Below are positions 54,688-61,901 of a stretch of DNA of 64,000 nucleotides, piece after piece. The stretch spans positions 62,001-126,000 of the forward strand of contig JAAWEK010000015.1 in the NCBI GenBank assembly GCA_022794265.1, written 5' to 3'. The DNA is from Lachnospiraceae bacterium (GTDB taxonomy: Bacteria; Bacillota; Clostridia; Lachnospirales; Lachnospiraceae). Under the pieces are notes generated by a model that saw only the letters and a list, made by a program, of their open reading frames with translations, did no database searches and was not told the DNA's origin. The translations under genes and the position numbers were made by a program. Position 1 is the first letter of the stretch; each line of letters starts with the position of its first letter.

Positions 54688-54698
54688 AAGTCTTTTGT

Positions 54699-54752
54699 TT
54701 AATTTTTCCAAAAGTATTTCCACAAATAGTCCCATAGAGTATAATATATCAT
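54699..54752 (-). CDS. Possible 17-residue aromatic-rich peptide
   Basis: The frame reads MIYYTLWDYLWKYFWKN and stop. GGGAG lies seven bases before its ATG, an ideal distance. Nine of 17 residues are Trp, Tyr, Phe or Leu, giving an amphipathic look. It lies between the terminator of the kinase gene and the leader hairpin of the cluster. It could be a secreted signal for the adjacent AgrC-like kinase, a leader peptide controlling the cluster, or chance; in so AT-rich a gap a 17-codon frame alone would mean little. Confidence 0.35.
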   Translation of the reverse strand: MIYYTLWDYLWKYFWKN

Positions 54753-54770
54753 AAAATCTCTCCCTTCAAA

Positions 54771-54808
54771 TAAAAAACAGACTAAAACATTAGGTACAGT
54801 TTTAGTCT
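54771..54808 (-). terminator. Terminator of the two-component operon
   Basis: AGACTAAAAC / GTTTTAGTCT stem, 10-base loop, then GTTTTTT on the minus strand. The stop of the kinase gene is about 60 bases earlier. This separates the regulatory pair from the cluster. The rest of 54513-54870 (AT-rich) shows only the peptide frame and hairpin; a TTGAAG-17-TATTAT promoter candidate overlaps the peptide frame. Confidence 0.85.
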
Positions 54809-54870
54809 ATCTCATATTCGAACTATAATCCACTATTTTCCCGCAAACGGTCCAATTAATCTGCAAGTGG

Positions 54871-56154
54871 TTAATTCCTTATTCTAAGTTCCACAATAAA
54901 CTGATTTTTTTCGACTTTTAATACAAGTTCTCCACTATTTTTTTCAACAATATTTTTAACATTTTTTAATCCATAACCATGATTTCTTTTATCTGATTTT
55001 GTTGTAAGTATCTCATTTTGGATTATTTTATCTTCTGTATTTTGATATGTATTTTTTATAATAAAATATGTAAAAATTTTTCCAACCTTTATGGTAAAAC
55101 TAATTTTTTTCTCATAATTAACCACCTTATCAACTGCTTCAATTGCATTTAAGATCAAATTAGATATGACGATACATAAATCCCTGTCAGAAACATTTAC
55201 TGAATCCGAAAAATATCCATTTATCTCTATTTTGCATCTTCTTCTAACGGGCAAAAGATAGTAATTCAATAATGTATTTACAGTATCATTACCAACATCA
55301 TAATCATACTTGCTTATAAAAGATATTTCTTTTAAAGTTTCTGCTATATATTTTTCCAATCCATCGTAATCTCTTTTTATAGAAAGGTTTTTTATTTGTA
55401 TCAATTCTGCTATGATATCATGCCGGAACTGTCTTGTTTTTTGCTCCTTCTCTAACAATAATTCAAAATATTTCTTCTGTTGTTCATTATATTTTTCCAA
55501 TACTTCATTCTTTATTTGGTATTTCTGCTGTACATTAAAATAATAAATCATCAATAAAAATGTAACTAGAATTATTCCACCTCCAAAAGTCACAAGACCC
55601 AGCCCAAAAAGCCCCTGTCTCGTATTTATGACCTCAGACAGTGCATATGTAAAATATGAAAGCATGGCAATAATAATAAGCAAAAATAGTGACAAAATAA
55701 TATTCATTCCTGCTTCTAAGATAAAAGCATCCCGTTCAATCTTCCTTCCAAGTAAAAAATAAAATACCCAAAGTAATGCAATAATAATAGTCAAATACGT
55801 TAATGATAGAACAGCATTATCCAGATGTAAAAGATATTTTAAAAAATATCCTGTTACACTTTCCAGAATTGACAACATAAGAAATGCCAGAAAATATAAA
55901 CTGACAGTTTCAAGCCATAATAGATGGTATATCAATGATAAATTTATTACAGACATAACTAATGCCAAAACAAGCGTTATTTCTGTTTTTCCAAGCCACA
56001 CTATACATACCAGGCAAGCTATATTGATAATTATAATAAATAATTTGTTTTCATACTGCTTATCCTGTCTTCTCTTTCCATATATCACATAAAAAAAAGA
56101 TAAATATTCAATTATAACCAGAAAAAATATTAAAATATTTACTAAAATATTCAT
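54871..56154 (-). CDS. AgrC-like sensor histidine kinase (GHKL type)
   Basis: 427 residues from the ATG at 56154 (MNILVNILIFF) with AAGGAT before it. Six or seven hydrophobic segments fill residues 1-215, then a coiled linker and a dimerisation region with the phospho-acceptor pattern TRQFRHDIIAELIQIKNL. The ATP-binding domain has NLILNAIEAVDK (N box) and NHGYGLKNVKNIV (G box). The layout is that of peptide-sensing kinases (AgrC/ComD), but no agrB or agrD gene is nearby. It begins one base after the response regulator stops. It may control the adjacent biosynthetic cluster. Confidence 0.9.
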   Translation of the reverse strand: MNILVNILIFFLVIIEYLSFFYVIYGKRRQDKQYENKLFIIIINIACLVCIVWLGKTEITLVLALVMSVINLSLIYHLLWLETVSLYFLAFLMLSILESVTGYFLKYLLHLDNAVLSLTYLTIIIALLWVFYFLLGRKIERDAFILEAGMNIILSLFLLIIIAMLSYFTYALSEVINTRQGLFGLGLVTFGGGIILVTFLLMIYYFNVQQKYQIKNEVLEKYNEQQKKYFELLLEKEQKTRQFRHDIIAELIQIKNLSIKRDYDGLEKYIAETLKEISFISKYDYDVGNDTVNTLLNYYLLPVRRRCKIEINGYFSDSVNVSDRDLCIVISNLILNAIEAVDKVVNYEKKISFTIKVGKIFTYFIIKNTYQNTEDKIIQNEILTTKSDKRNHGYGLKNVKNIVEKNSGELVLKVEKNQFIVELRIRN

Positions 56155-56155
56155 T

Positions 56156-56863
56156 TCAAATCCTTTTTTTATCAAAATCAATTATTTTTTGCAACACTTC
56201 TCTGAATTTTCGCCTTGCTATAGGTATTTTTTCGCCATTATCCATTTTTACATATTCTTTCCGGACATCACATACATGACATACATTAATAATATAACTT
56301 CGATGCACAGACAAAAAAATTCTTTCATCTAATTCGGCCTGTATGGATCTTAAAGATTTATTGCTTTCAAATATTTTTTCTTTCGAATATATTTTTAAGT
56401 AATCTCTATGAGATTCAATCACTTGTATCTCTCTCTGTTGTAATATACATTCTTTTCCATTATAATTTAATCTGATTATCTCAAAACCGAGTAAAGAAAA
56501 AAAAGCATTATCCAAAGCCTCAAATAATTCCTCTTTTTCAATCGGTTTTGTAACAAATCTTGTGGCGCCAATTTTAAATGCCTCTTTGAATCTTTCTCTT
56601 TTACTTGTCAGCATTATGATAATTTTTTCTTCATCTTTTTTAGATAGTTCCGCTGCTGTTTGAATCCCATCCATTTCAGGCATATCTATATCCAATAAAA
56701 TGATTTTGTATTCCGTCGATAACTCCAATAACTCCTTACCGGAATAACAGTCGAATAAATCATATCTAAAATTCTCTTTATTTTCATATTCCTCTAATAA
56801 TTTCCAAACCTCCTCATGTATCGCGTTTTCATCATCACAAATTACAATATTTATACTTTTCAA
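56156..56863 (-). CDS. LytTR-family response regulator
   Basis: 235 residues. Receiver domain with acidic pocket ICDDEN, phospho-Asp58 in IILLDIDMPEMDG and Lys in FVTKPIEK. C-terminal LytTR DNA-binding domain (YLKIYSKEKIFESNKSLRSI, FLSVHRSYIINVCHV, IARRKFREV). AgrA/ComE-type regulators bind pairs of short direct repeats upstream of target promoters; I could not find a convincing pair before the cluster. First gene of the operon with the kinase. Confidence 0.93.
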   Translation of the reverse strand: MKSINIVICDDENAIHEEVWKLLEEYENKENFRYDLFDCYSGKELLELSTEYKIILLDIDMPEMDGIQTAAELSKKDEEKIIIMLTSKRERFKEAFKIGATRFVTKPIEKEELFEALDNAFFSLLGFEIIRLNYNGKECILQQREIQVIESHRDYLKIYSKEKIFESNKSLRSIQAELDERIFLSVHRSYIINVCHVCDVRKEYVKMDNGEKIPIARRKFREVLQKIIDFDKKRI

Positions 56864-56897
56864 TTCTGAATTCTCCCATAATTATGTATTATTCTAA

Positions 56898-56926
56898 ACT
56901 CTATCAGACTCACTATAAATTGTCAA
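56898..56926 (-). promoter_or_regulatory. Promoter of the two-component operon
   Basis: TTGACA (56921-56926) and TAGAGT (56898-56903) on the minus strand, 17-base spacer. Confidence 0.55.
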
Positions 56927-56954
56927 CAATGGCAAAAAAACTTTTTGCCGTTGT
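56926..56954. promoter_or_regulatory. Palindrome between divergent promoters
   Basis: Arms of 13 bases (ACAATGGCAAAAA pairing with TTTTTGCCGTTGT, one non-Watson-Crick position) around a 3-base centre. Its outer ends touch the -35 boxes of both divergent promoters, as an operator shared by the two directions would. A bidirectional terminator is an alternative. Confidence 0.55.
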
Positions 56955-56979
56955 GGATTCAACATCAAAAGAGTATAAT
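56951..56979 (+). promoter_or_regulatory. Promoter of the GNAT gene
   Basis: TTGTGG (56951-56956) and TATAAT (56974-56979) with a 17-base spacer. Confidence 0.65.
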
Positions 56980-57014
56980 ATCATTGCGGAAATAAATTGT
57001 ATTGGAGGAATTCT

Positions 57015-57569
57015 GTGAATTTTCTTTACGAAACACCACGTTTACAACTAAAAGTATTAAATGAAGACCATGCAGCCGAAGTGCTGGATTTTCTTCAAAC
57101 AAATAAGGCTTTCTTTGAGCCCTTTGAAGCTCAAAAAAAGCCTTCTTATTATACTTTGTCTTATCAGACAGAAAATCTGAGAGCAGAATATAACGCTTTT
57201 TTAAAAACAAAATATGTTCGATTTTATGTCTTCCGAAAAGATGCTCCGAATCAGATTATTGGTACAATATCTTTCAGCAATCTGCTGCCATTTCCATATT
57301 CTACTGCTACCCTTGGATATAAATTCGCCTTTGAACACCAGCATATGGGATATGCTTCTGAAGCCGTAGCTGCAGCCTGCCATGCTTTGTTTAAGGATGC
57401 GCGCTTTCACAGAATTGAAGCTTTTGTACTTCCCGACAACCTGCCTTCCTGTCATGTTCTGGAACGGACCGGATTCAATTTAGAAGGTCTGTGCCGGGGT
57501 GCCATCAATATAAACGGAACCTACCGGGACCACTATAAATTTGCTTTGCTTAATCATGTACACCAATAA
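57015..57569 (+). CDS. GNAT acetyltransferase, RimJ/RimL type, GTG start
   Basis: 184 residues. GGAGG lies seven bases before the GTG at 57015; the in-frame TTG at 56997 would include that site. The domain shows ETPRLQLKVLNEDHAAEV at the N-terminus, YKFAFEHQHMGYASEAV (acetyl-CoA loop, QxxGxA variant), FHRIEAFVLPDNLPSCHVLE and FNLEGLCRGAININGTYRD. Acetylates protein N-termini or small amines in this family; the substrate here is unknown. It is divergent from the response regulator and convergent with the HD-GYP-like gene, with only ten bases between the stops and no visible terminator. Confidence 0.9.
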   Translation: MNFLYETPRLQLKVLNEDHAAEVLDFLQTNKAFFEPFEAQKKPSYYTLSYQTENLRAEYNAFLKTKYVRFYVFRKDAPNQIIGTISFSNLLPFPYSTATLGYKFAFEHQHMGYASEAVAAACHALFKDARFHRIEAFVLPDNLPSCHVLERTGFNLEGLCRGAININGTYRDHYKFALLNHVHQ

Positions 57570-57579
57570 CTGAGTCTGG

Positions 57580-58665
57580 TTATAATCCGAAGTTTTCAAT
57601 TGCATCTTTTCCAATTGGCACTCTGGTATCCATACTCTTTAATACATCATATATCTGAACAGTATTATAAATATTGCTGTCTTCCAAATCATATATTCTG
57701 TTATCATGAAATCCCAGAACCATAGGTCTTAAGATGTCTTTCTGATTTTCCCGAATGACCAGCCCTCTTTCTCCGCTGGTAAGTTCCACGCACACACCAG
57801 GATTCAGAATATTAATGCCCCTCAATAATCCGCCTACCATTCTGGCCTCAAATTTATCTTTGTGATTGATCAGGTAACGAACGGTTGCCACATCCGAATA
57901 AGGTTCCCCCGCCAGTCCCATGGATGTCATGGAATCAAACACGTCCGCCACCCGCAATACCCGTGTTCCATCCAGTATCTTTGCTTCTGGTTTATTCTTA
58001 CCGGAAATTTCCCGTATATTCTGTGCAATCATAATCCTCGTCAGGGACGGGATATCGAAATCCTGCTGAATCAGCTCATTGCCATCAATTTCACACTTGC
58101 TCACCACATAAGCATCTTCTTCTGAAAGTTTTGAACCTTTTTTCAGTATTTCCACCGGAATCATTGCTTTTCCGATTTCATGTAATAATGCAGCTGTCAC
58201 AATATTAATCTGTTCCATATATGACATATTCAGTTGGGCAGAAATAATCGCTGACAGTATCGCCACATTCAGGGAATGTTTATAGACATAATCTTCGGGA
58301 CTTCTCAGGGATTTCAGAAAATTTATCTTATGATTTGATTTTCCGTAACTACTGATAATCTTGGATGATAACTGCTCAATTTTCCTGGCTCCCTTATGGT
58401 CAATAATCAAATCCAGCTGTTCCTTCAATGCCAGTACGGACATGGCCTGAAAGCGCTCAAACTCCCTGTCTTCTTCCGACATTTCCTGGGCAGGCTCTGT
58501 GGGTTCCAGAATATACACACCAAGAAGTCCGAAATTTTTAATACTGTTTACACCCTGTCTTTTCAGTTTCGTATTGATATCATACAGCAATACTCCGGAT
58601 TTGTTATAGACCGGACGTCCCAACCGCATTCCTTTTTTAAGTTCTTCACTTCTTATGAATTTCAT
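57580..58665 (-). CDS. HD-GYP-like protein with altered catalytic motifs
   Basis: 361 residues. The N-terminal 80 residues (IRSEELKKGMRLGRPVYNKSG) match the domain often found before HD-GYP, and residues about 120-260 match the HD domain (YKHSLNVAILSAIISAQL, LLHEIGKAMIP, RVADVFDSMTSMGLAGEPYS). The usual HDIGK is HEIGK, and the HHExxDGxGYP motif is absent (replaced around CEIDGNELIQQDFDIP). Canonical members hydrolyse cyclic-di-GMP; this one probably lacks that activity and may bind ligand only. It follows the unknown gene by about 50 bases. Confidence 0.82.
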   Translation of the reverse strand: MKFIRSEELKKGMRLGRPVYNKSGVLLYDINTKLKRQGVNSIKNFGLLGVYILEPTEPAQEMSEEDREFERFQAMSVLALKEQLDLIIDHKGARKIEQLSSKIISSYGKSNHKINFLKSLRSPEDYVYKHSLNVAILSAIISAQLNMSYMEQINIVTAALLHEIGKAMIPVEILKKGSKLSEEDAYVVSKCEIDGNELIQQDFDIPSLTRIMIAQNIREISGKNKPEAKILDGTRVLRVADVFDSMTSMGLAGEPYSDVATVRYLINHKDKFEARMVGGLLRGINILNPGVCVELTSGERGLVIRENQKDILRPMVLGFHDNRIYDLEDSNIYNTVQIYDVLKSMDTRVPIGKDAIENFGL

Positions 58666-58716
58666 GGTTATGAATAACCTCCTTTGTCCCGATTCTTAAA
58701 TTTTCTGTTCCGTTTG

Positions 58717-59931
58717 CTACAAATACATGCACCAATATCCGAAATTCATTGTTCCATTTCTTTTATTTCCTTCAAACTCAGTAAATCCAAACATTCTGGC
58801 CATCGTTTGTTCTCTCTGATGATATAATCCCGGCACCCCGATAAGATATCTTTTTGTACCATTCATTATCTTTTCACAGAGAATCAGATATCTGTAATTG
58901 TAAAAACCATGCAGCATAAAACTATTATTACAAAGCTGCCAGTATTTCTTCGGAAGATATGAAATATCATGAGGTGTAATCTTAATACACTCTCCATCTA
59001 TTTCGTTCAGCCTGACTTTCGGATAGCATCCGGAAAGAATCTGGAAAAAATTTTTTTCTTCGTTAATTTCCATACCGTTTGTTTCATTTTCTTTTTCCAT
59101 TCTTTCGGAGCGATGAGCCGCCGTATCACAGCAGCCGGCCGATTCCTGTCTGTCTCCCTGAGTCCTTATATTTTCTGCATTATCAGTTATTTCTGTTTCA
59201 TTCACCGCAATATCTGCCACAGACTCCGGTTTCTCTGATGAAATTTCTTTAAACCGTGATTCTGACAATTCCTTTGCCTGCGGTTCCGGTAAAATTCCAG
59301 CTGCTGTCTGCGGTTCCTTCATATTTTCAGATTCCGTTTCTGCCATTTCTACTGGCAGTATCCCTGCTGATTCCCTTACCATCTGACTTACGGATGTATC
59401 TGCTACCTTTTCATACTCTTCCTCTCCGATATATGCCACATGAAGTTCCGAATTCTGATTATGTAGTATATTTTCAATATTTCCGCTTTTCAGATTCGAA
59501 TCCCCAAGAGGCTCTTCTTTACGAAAATCTTCAACCTCAATAGGTATATCGTCCCATTCGGAAGCATAAATAAGATTGAAAGAATTTTTATTTTTAAAAA
59601 ATGCCGGACTGCAGATAAAAATGCCGGATAATCCTTCTATTTCCCCGCCAAACAGTTCAAGATTTTTATTAATCTTTATAACACTGCTGCCCTTCACAAT
59701 TCTCATCTGCTCTAAATAATATTTCTTTATTCCTGACTGGTTCCGGCTGAAAAAATAAACTTCCATCATATTGTCTTCCGTTTCATTTAATAACTCTTCC
59801 GCAAACCGGACAGAAAGACTGATTCTGCAAACTCCGTTTCTGGATTCAATTTTTGCAAATCCTGCATTTTTTCCCTTTACTCCTTTTTCATATGAATATA
59901 TATATGAAATAAGCCTCTTATATTCCCCCAT
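58717..59931 (-). CDS. Uncharacterised protein with conserved N- and C-terminal domains
   Basis: 404 residues from the ATG at 59931 (MGEYKRLISYIYSYEKGVKG), with AAGGGGA before it. N-terminal domain of about 140 residues (KGKNAGFAKIESRNGVCRISLSV split over two strands) and C-terminal domain of about 115 residues (NFFQILSGCYPKVR to FGYWCMYL), joined by an acidic, Glu/Thr/Ser-rich linker. This resembles a Lachnospiraceae family I recall only as a domain of unknown function. No enzyme motif or export signal was seen. It is placed after rsmA and before the HD-GYP-like gene. Confidence 0.7.
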   Translation of the reverse strand: MGEYKRLISYIYSYEKGVKGKNAGFAKIESRNGVCRISLSVRFAEELLNETEDNMMEVYFFSRNQSGIKKYYLEQMRIVKGSSVIKINKNLELFGGEIEGLSGIFICSPAFFKNKNSFNLIYASEWDDIPIEVEDFRKEEPLGDSNLKSGNIENILHNQNSELHVAYIGEEEYEKVADTSVSQMVRESAGILPVEMAETESENMKEPQTAAGILPEPQAKELSESRFKEISSEKPESVADIAVNETEITDNAENIRTQGDRQESAGCCDTAAHRSERMEKENETNGMEINEEKNFFQILSGCYPKVRLNEIDGECIKITPHDISYLPKKYWQLCNNSFMLHGFYNYRYLILCEKIMNGTKRYLIGVPGLYHQREQTMARMFGFTEFEGNKRNGTMNFGYWCMYL

Positions 59932-60002
59932 TCCATGTTCCCCTTTCAATCACTTTAAATACAGCCTTTTTAATTTATTCTATGTGTAACAGAAAGGATA
60001 TA

Positions 60003-60866
60003 TTACAACTGATTCAATTCATCCGCTAATTTTGCAAATTGTTCCAGTGTCAATGCTTCTCCCCTTACGCTTTCCTTCTGGCCGGTTTTTGCCAGCGCCT
60101 CACCAATCTGTTCTTTAGTATATGATAGACCGGAAGCATTATTTAAACTGTTCATCAGCGTTTTTCTCCTCTGGTTAAAGGAAGCCCGAATAATTTTAAA
60201 CAGCAGCTCTTCATTGTTCACAGTAACGGGCGGGGTCTGATAGCGGCTCAGTCTGATGACCGCCGAGCTGACATTCGGTCTCGGCATAAAACAGTTCGGA
60301 GGGACAATTGCTACGATTTCCGGTCTGGCATAATATTGAACCGCCAGAGACAGTGCTCCATAGTCCTTGGTTCCCGGCCCCGCTTTCATTCTGTCAGCAA
60401 CTTCCTTTTGTACCATAATCGTTATACTTTCTAACGGTACTTTGCTTTCAAACAATCCCATTATAATTGGAGTTGTAATATAATACGGCAGATTTGCTAC
60501 TACTTTTATGGGGTTTCCATTATTTTTTTCCTCTACCAGCCGGTTAATATCCACTTTCAGAATATCTTCATTCAGCACACTTACATTGGAGTACCCGCTT
60601 AAGGTTTCTTTCAGAATCGGAATTAATGCCTCATCTATCTCGACTGCAACTACTGTTCTGGCATTTTCGCACAGATACTGGGTCATGGTTCCGATACCCG
60701 GCCCTATTTCCAATACCATATCCTCTTCGGTAATACCTGCTTCCTTAATAATTTTATCCAATACATGCGTATCAATCAAGAAGTTTTGTCCAAATTTTTT
60801 CTGAAAACGGAAATTATATTTTTGCAATATTTCTATTGTATTTTTGGGTATTCCTAAAGATGCCAT
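60003..60866 (-). CDS. rsmA: 16S rRNA (adenine1518-N6/adenine1519-N6)-dimethyltransferase
   Basis: 287 residues. Dimethylates two adjacent adenines in the 3' hairpin of 16S rRNA (KsgA). N-terminal RFQKKFGQNFLIDTHVLDKI, SAM-binding LEIGPGIGTMTQYL, catalytic motif NLPYYITTPI and NCFMPRPNVSSAVIRL, with the C-terminal helical domain. Downstream of tatD in the usual metG-tatD-rsmA order; a palindromic repeat fills the gap. Confidence 0.97.
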   Translation of the reverse strand: MASLGIPKNTIEILQKYNFRFQKKFGQNFLIDTHVLDKIIKEAGITEEDMVLEIGPGIGTMTQYLCENARTVVAVEIDEALIPILKETLSGYSNVSVLNEDILKVDINRLVEEKNNGNPIKVVANLPYYITTPIIMGLFESKVPLESITIMVQKEVADRMKAGPGTKDYGALSLAVQYYARPEIVAIVPPNCFMPRPNVSSAVIRLSRYQTPPVTVNNEELLFKIIRASFNQRRKTLMNSLNNASGLSYTKEQIGEALAKTGQKESVRGEALTLEQFAKLADELNQL

Positions 60867-60899
60867 TCTATTCTCCTAACTACCTTTTTCTTACTTAAA

Positions 60900-60955
60900 G
60901 TGAAACTCATAGTCGTTGAAACATCTGACCTGCGACTATGAGTTTCGCAATCGCC
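60900..60955. repeat. Palindromic interspersed repeat, copy B
   Basis: A 14-bp perfect stem (GAAACTCATAGTCG and its complement) with a 17-base loop, in the tatD-rsmA gap. Read on the minus strand, its first part (GGCGATTGCGAAACT, then ATAGTC and AGGTCAGA) matches copy A at 6665-6706. Confidence 0.75.
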
Positions 60956-60958
60956 ACA

Positions 60959-61756
60959 TTAACTTAAATGATACATTTTCAATGCATTTCCACAGGTAAT
61001 CCGTACAATATCGTCTTTCGGCCGTCCCAATAATTCTGCCATTCGTTCAGCAATATAATGAATCCTGGAAGATTCATTCCGTTTTCCCCGAAAAGGTTCC
61101 GGTGATAAATACGGACAATCAGTTTCCAGCACAATCTGATTTAACGGAAGCGCCATAACCGTTTCCGCAAGTTTTTTTCCGTTACTAAATGTGAGTACAC
61201 CGCCCACCCCGATATAATAACCCATTGCCGCATATTCCAACGCCAGTTCCCGGCTATAGGAATAACAATGAATAACCCCTCCCGACAATCTGTCGGTATA
61301 CTTCTTCATAATATCCATAGTATCTTTTGCCGCATCCCGGCTATGAATAATCACCGGCTTCTGCAGCTCCGCTGCCAGATCAAGCTGAGCCTCAAACCAG
61401 TATTTCTGCGTTTTTTCATCCGGCTCCATATAGTGATAGTCCAGACCGATTTCACCAACGGCAACCGATTTATCTTTTAATGCCATGGTTTTTAATTCTG
61501 ACAGGGAGTCTTTTTTCATTTCTCCGGTTTCATTTGGATGTACCCCCACTGCCGCATAGATAAAAGGATAGTTTTCGGATAGTTTTACGGAAGCCGCAGA
61601 TGATTTCATGGATGCCCCAACATTCACTATATATCCGATTCCCTGCCCGGCCATGGATTGCAATATTATTTCCCTGTCAATGTCAAACTGTTCATCATCA
61701 TAATGTGCATGGGTATCAAATATCATATCAGTTCTTAATTTTATATCCTGTATCAT
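60959..61756 (-). CDS. tatD: TatD-family metal-dependent hydrolase (DNase)
   Basis: 265 residues. Motifs are FDTHAHYDDEQF (HxH), GEIGLDYHY, VIHSRDA, GGVIHCYS and LETDCPYLSPEPFRGKRNE. Family members are metal-dependent 3'-5' exonucleases or D-tyr-tRNA-type hydrolases. The ATG at 61756 is chosen because GAGGAG lies eight bases before it, giving a ten-residue extension (MIQDIKLRTD) before the usual start. Confidence 0.95.
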   Translation of the reverse strand: MIQDIKLRTDMIFDTHAHYDDEQFDIDREIILQSMAGQGIGYIVNVGASMKSSAASVKLSENYPFIYAAVGVHPNETGEMKKDSLSELKTMALKDKSVAVGEIGLDYHYMEPDEKTQKYWFEAQLDLAAELQKPVIIHSRDAAKDTMDIMKKYTDRLSGGVIHCYSYSRELALEYAAMGYYIGVGGVLTFSNGKKLAETVMALPLNQIVLETDCPYLSPEPFRGKRNESSRIHYIAERMAELLGRPKDDIVRITCGNALKMYHLS

Positions 61757-61823
61757 AATGTTTCTCCTCTATCTCAATCAAATCTTCAGGGATATATGAT
61801 ATAAACACCTGTTTTAAGGGTAA

Positions 61824-61866
61824 ATAAGTTTGTAATAAGATTTTATCTATCTTATTACAAACTTAT
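61824..61866. terminator. Long inverted repeat between metG and tatD
   Basis: A 16-bp AT-rich stem (AAGTTTGTAATAAG and its complement plus two pairs) with an 11-base loop, 35 bases after the metG stop. Tails are AT-rich without a clear T run, so it may be a weak terminator or a processing site. Confidence 0.5.
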
Positions 61867-61901
61867 AATCATTTTCAAATATCTGCATCCTGTTTTCAGT
61901 A

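Noticed and set aside
54656-54757. 33-codon plus-strand frame in the gap before the cluster
   Set aside because: No ribosome binding site precedes it and it runs through the hairpin arms; the opposite strand explains the sequence better.
54871-56863. Full Agr quorum-sensing locus
   Set aside because: No AgrB-type protease or AgrD-type precursor is encoded nearby; only the kinase and regulator are present.
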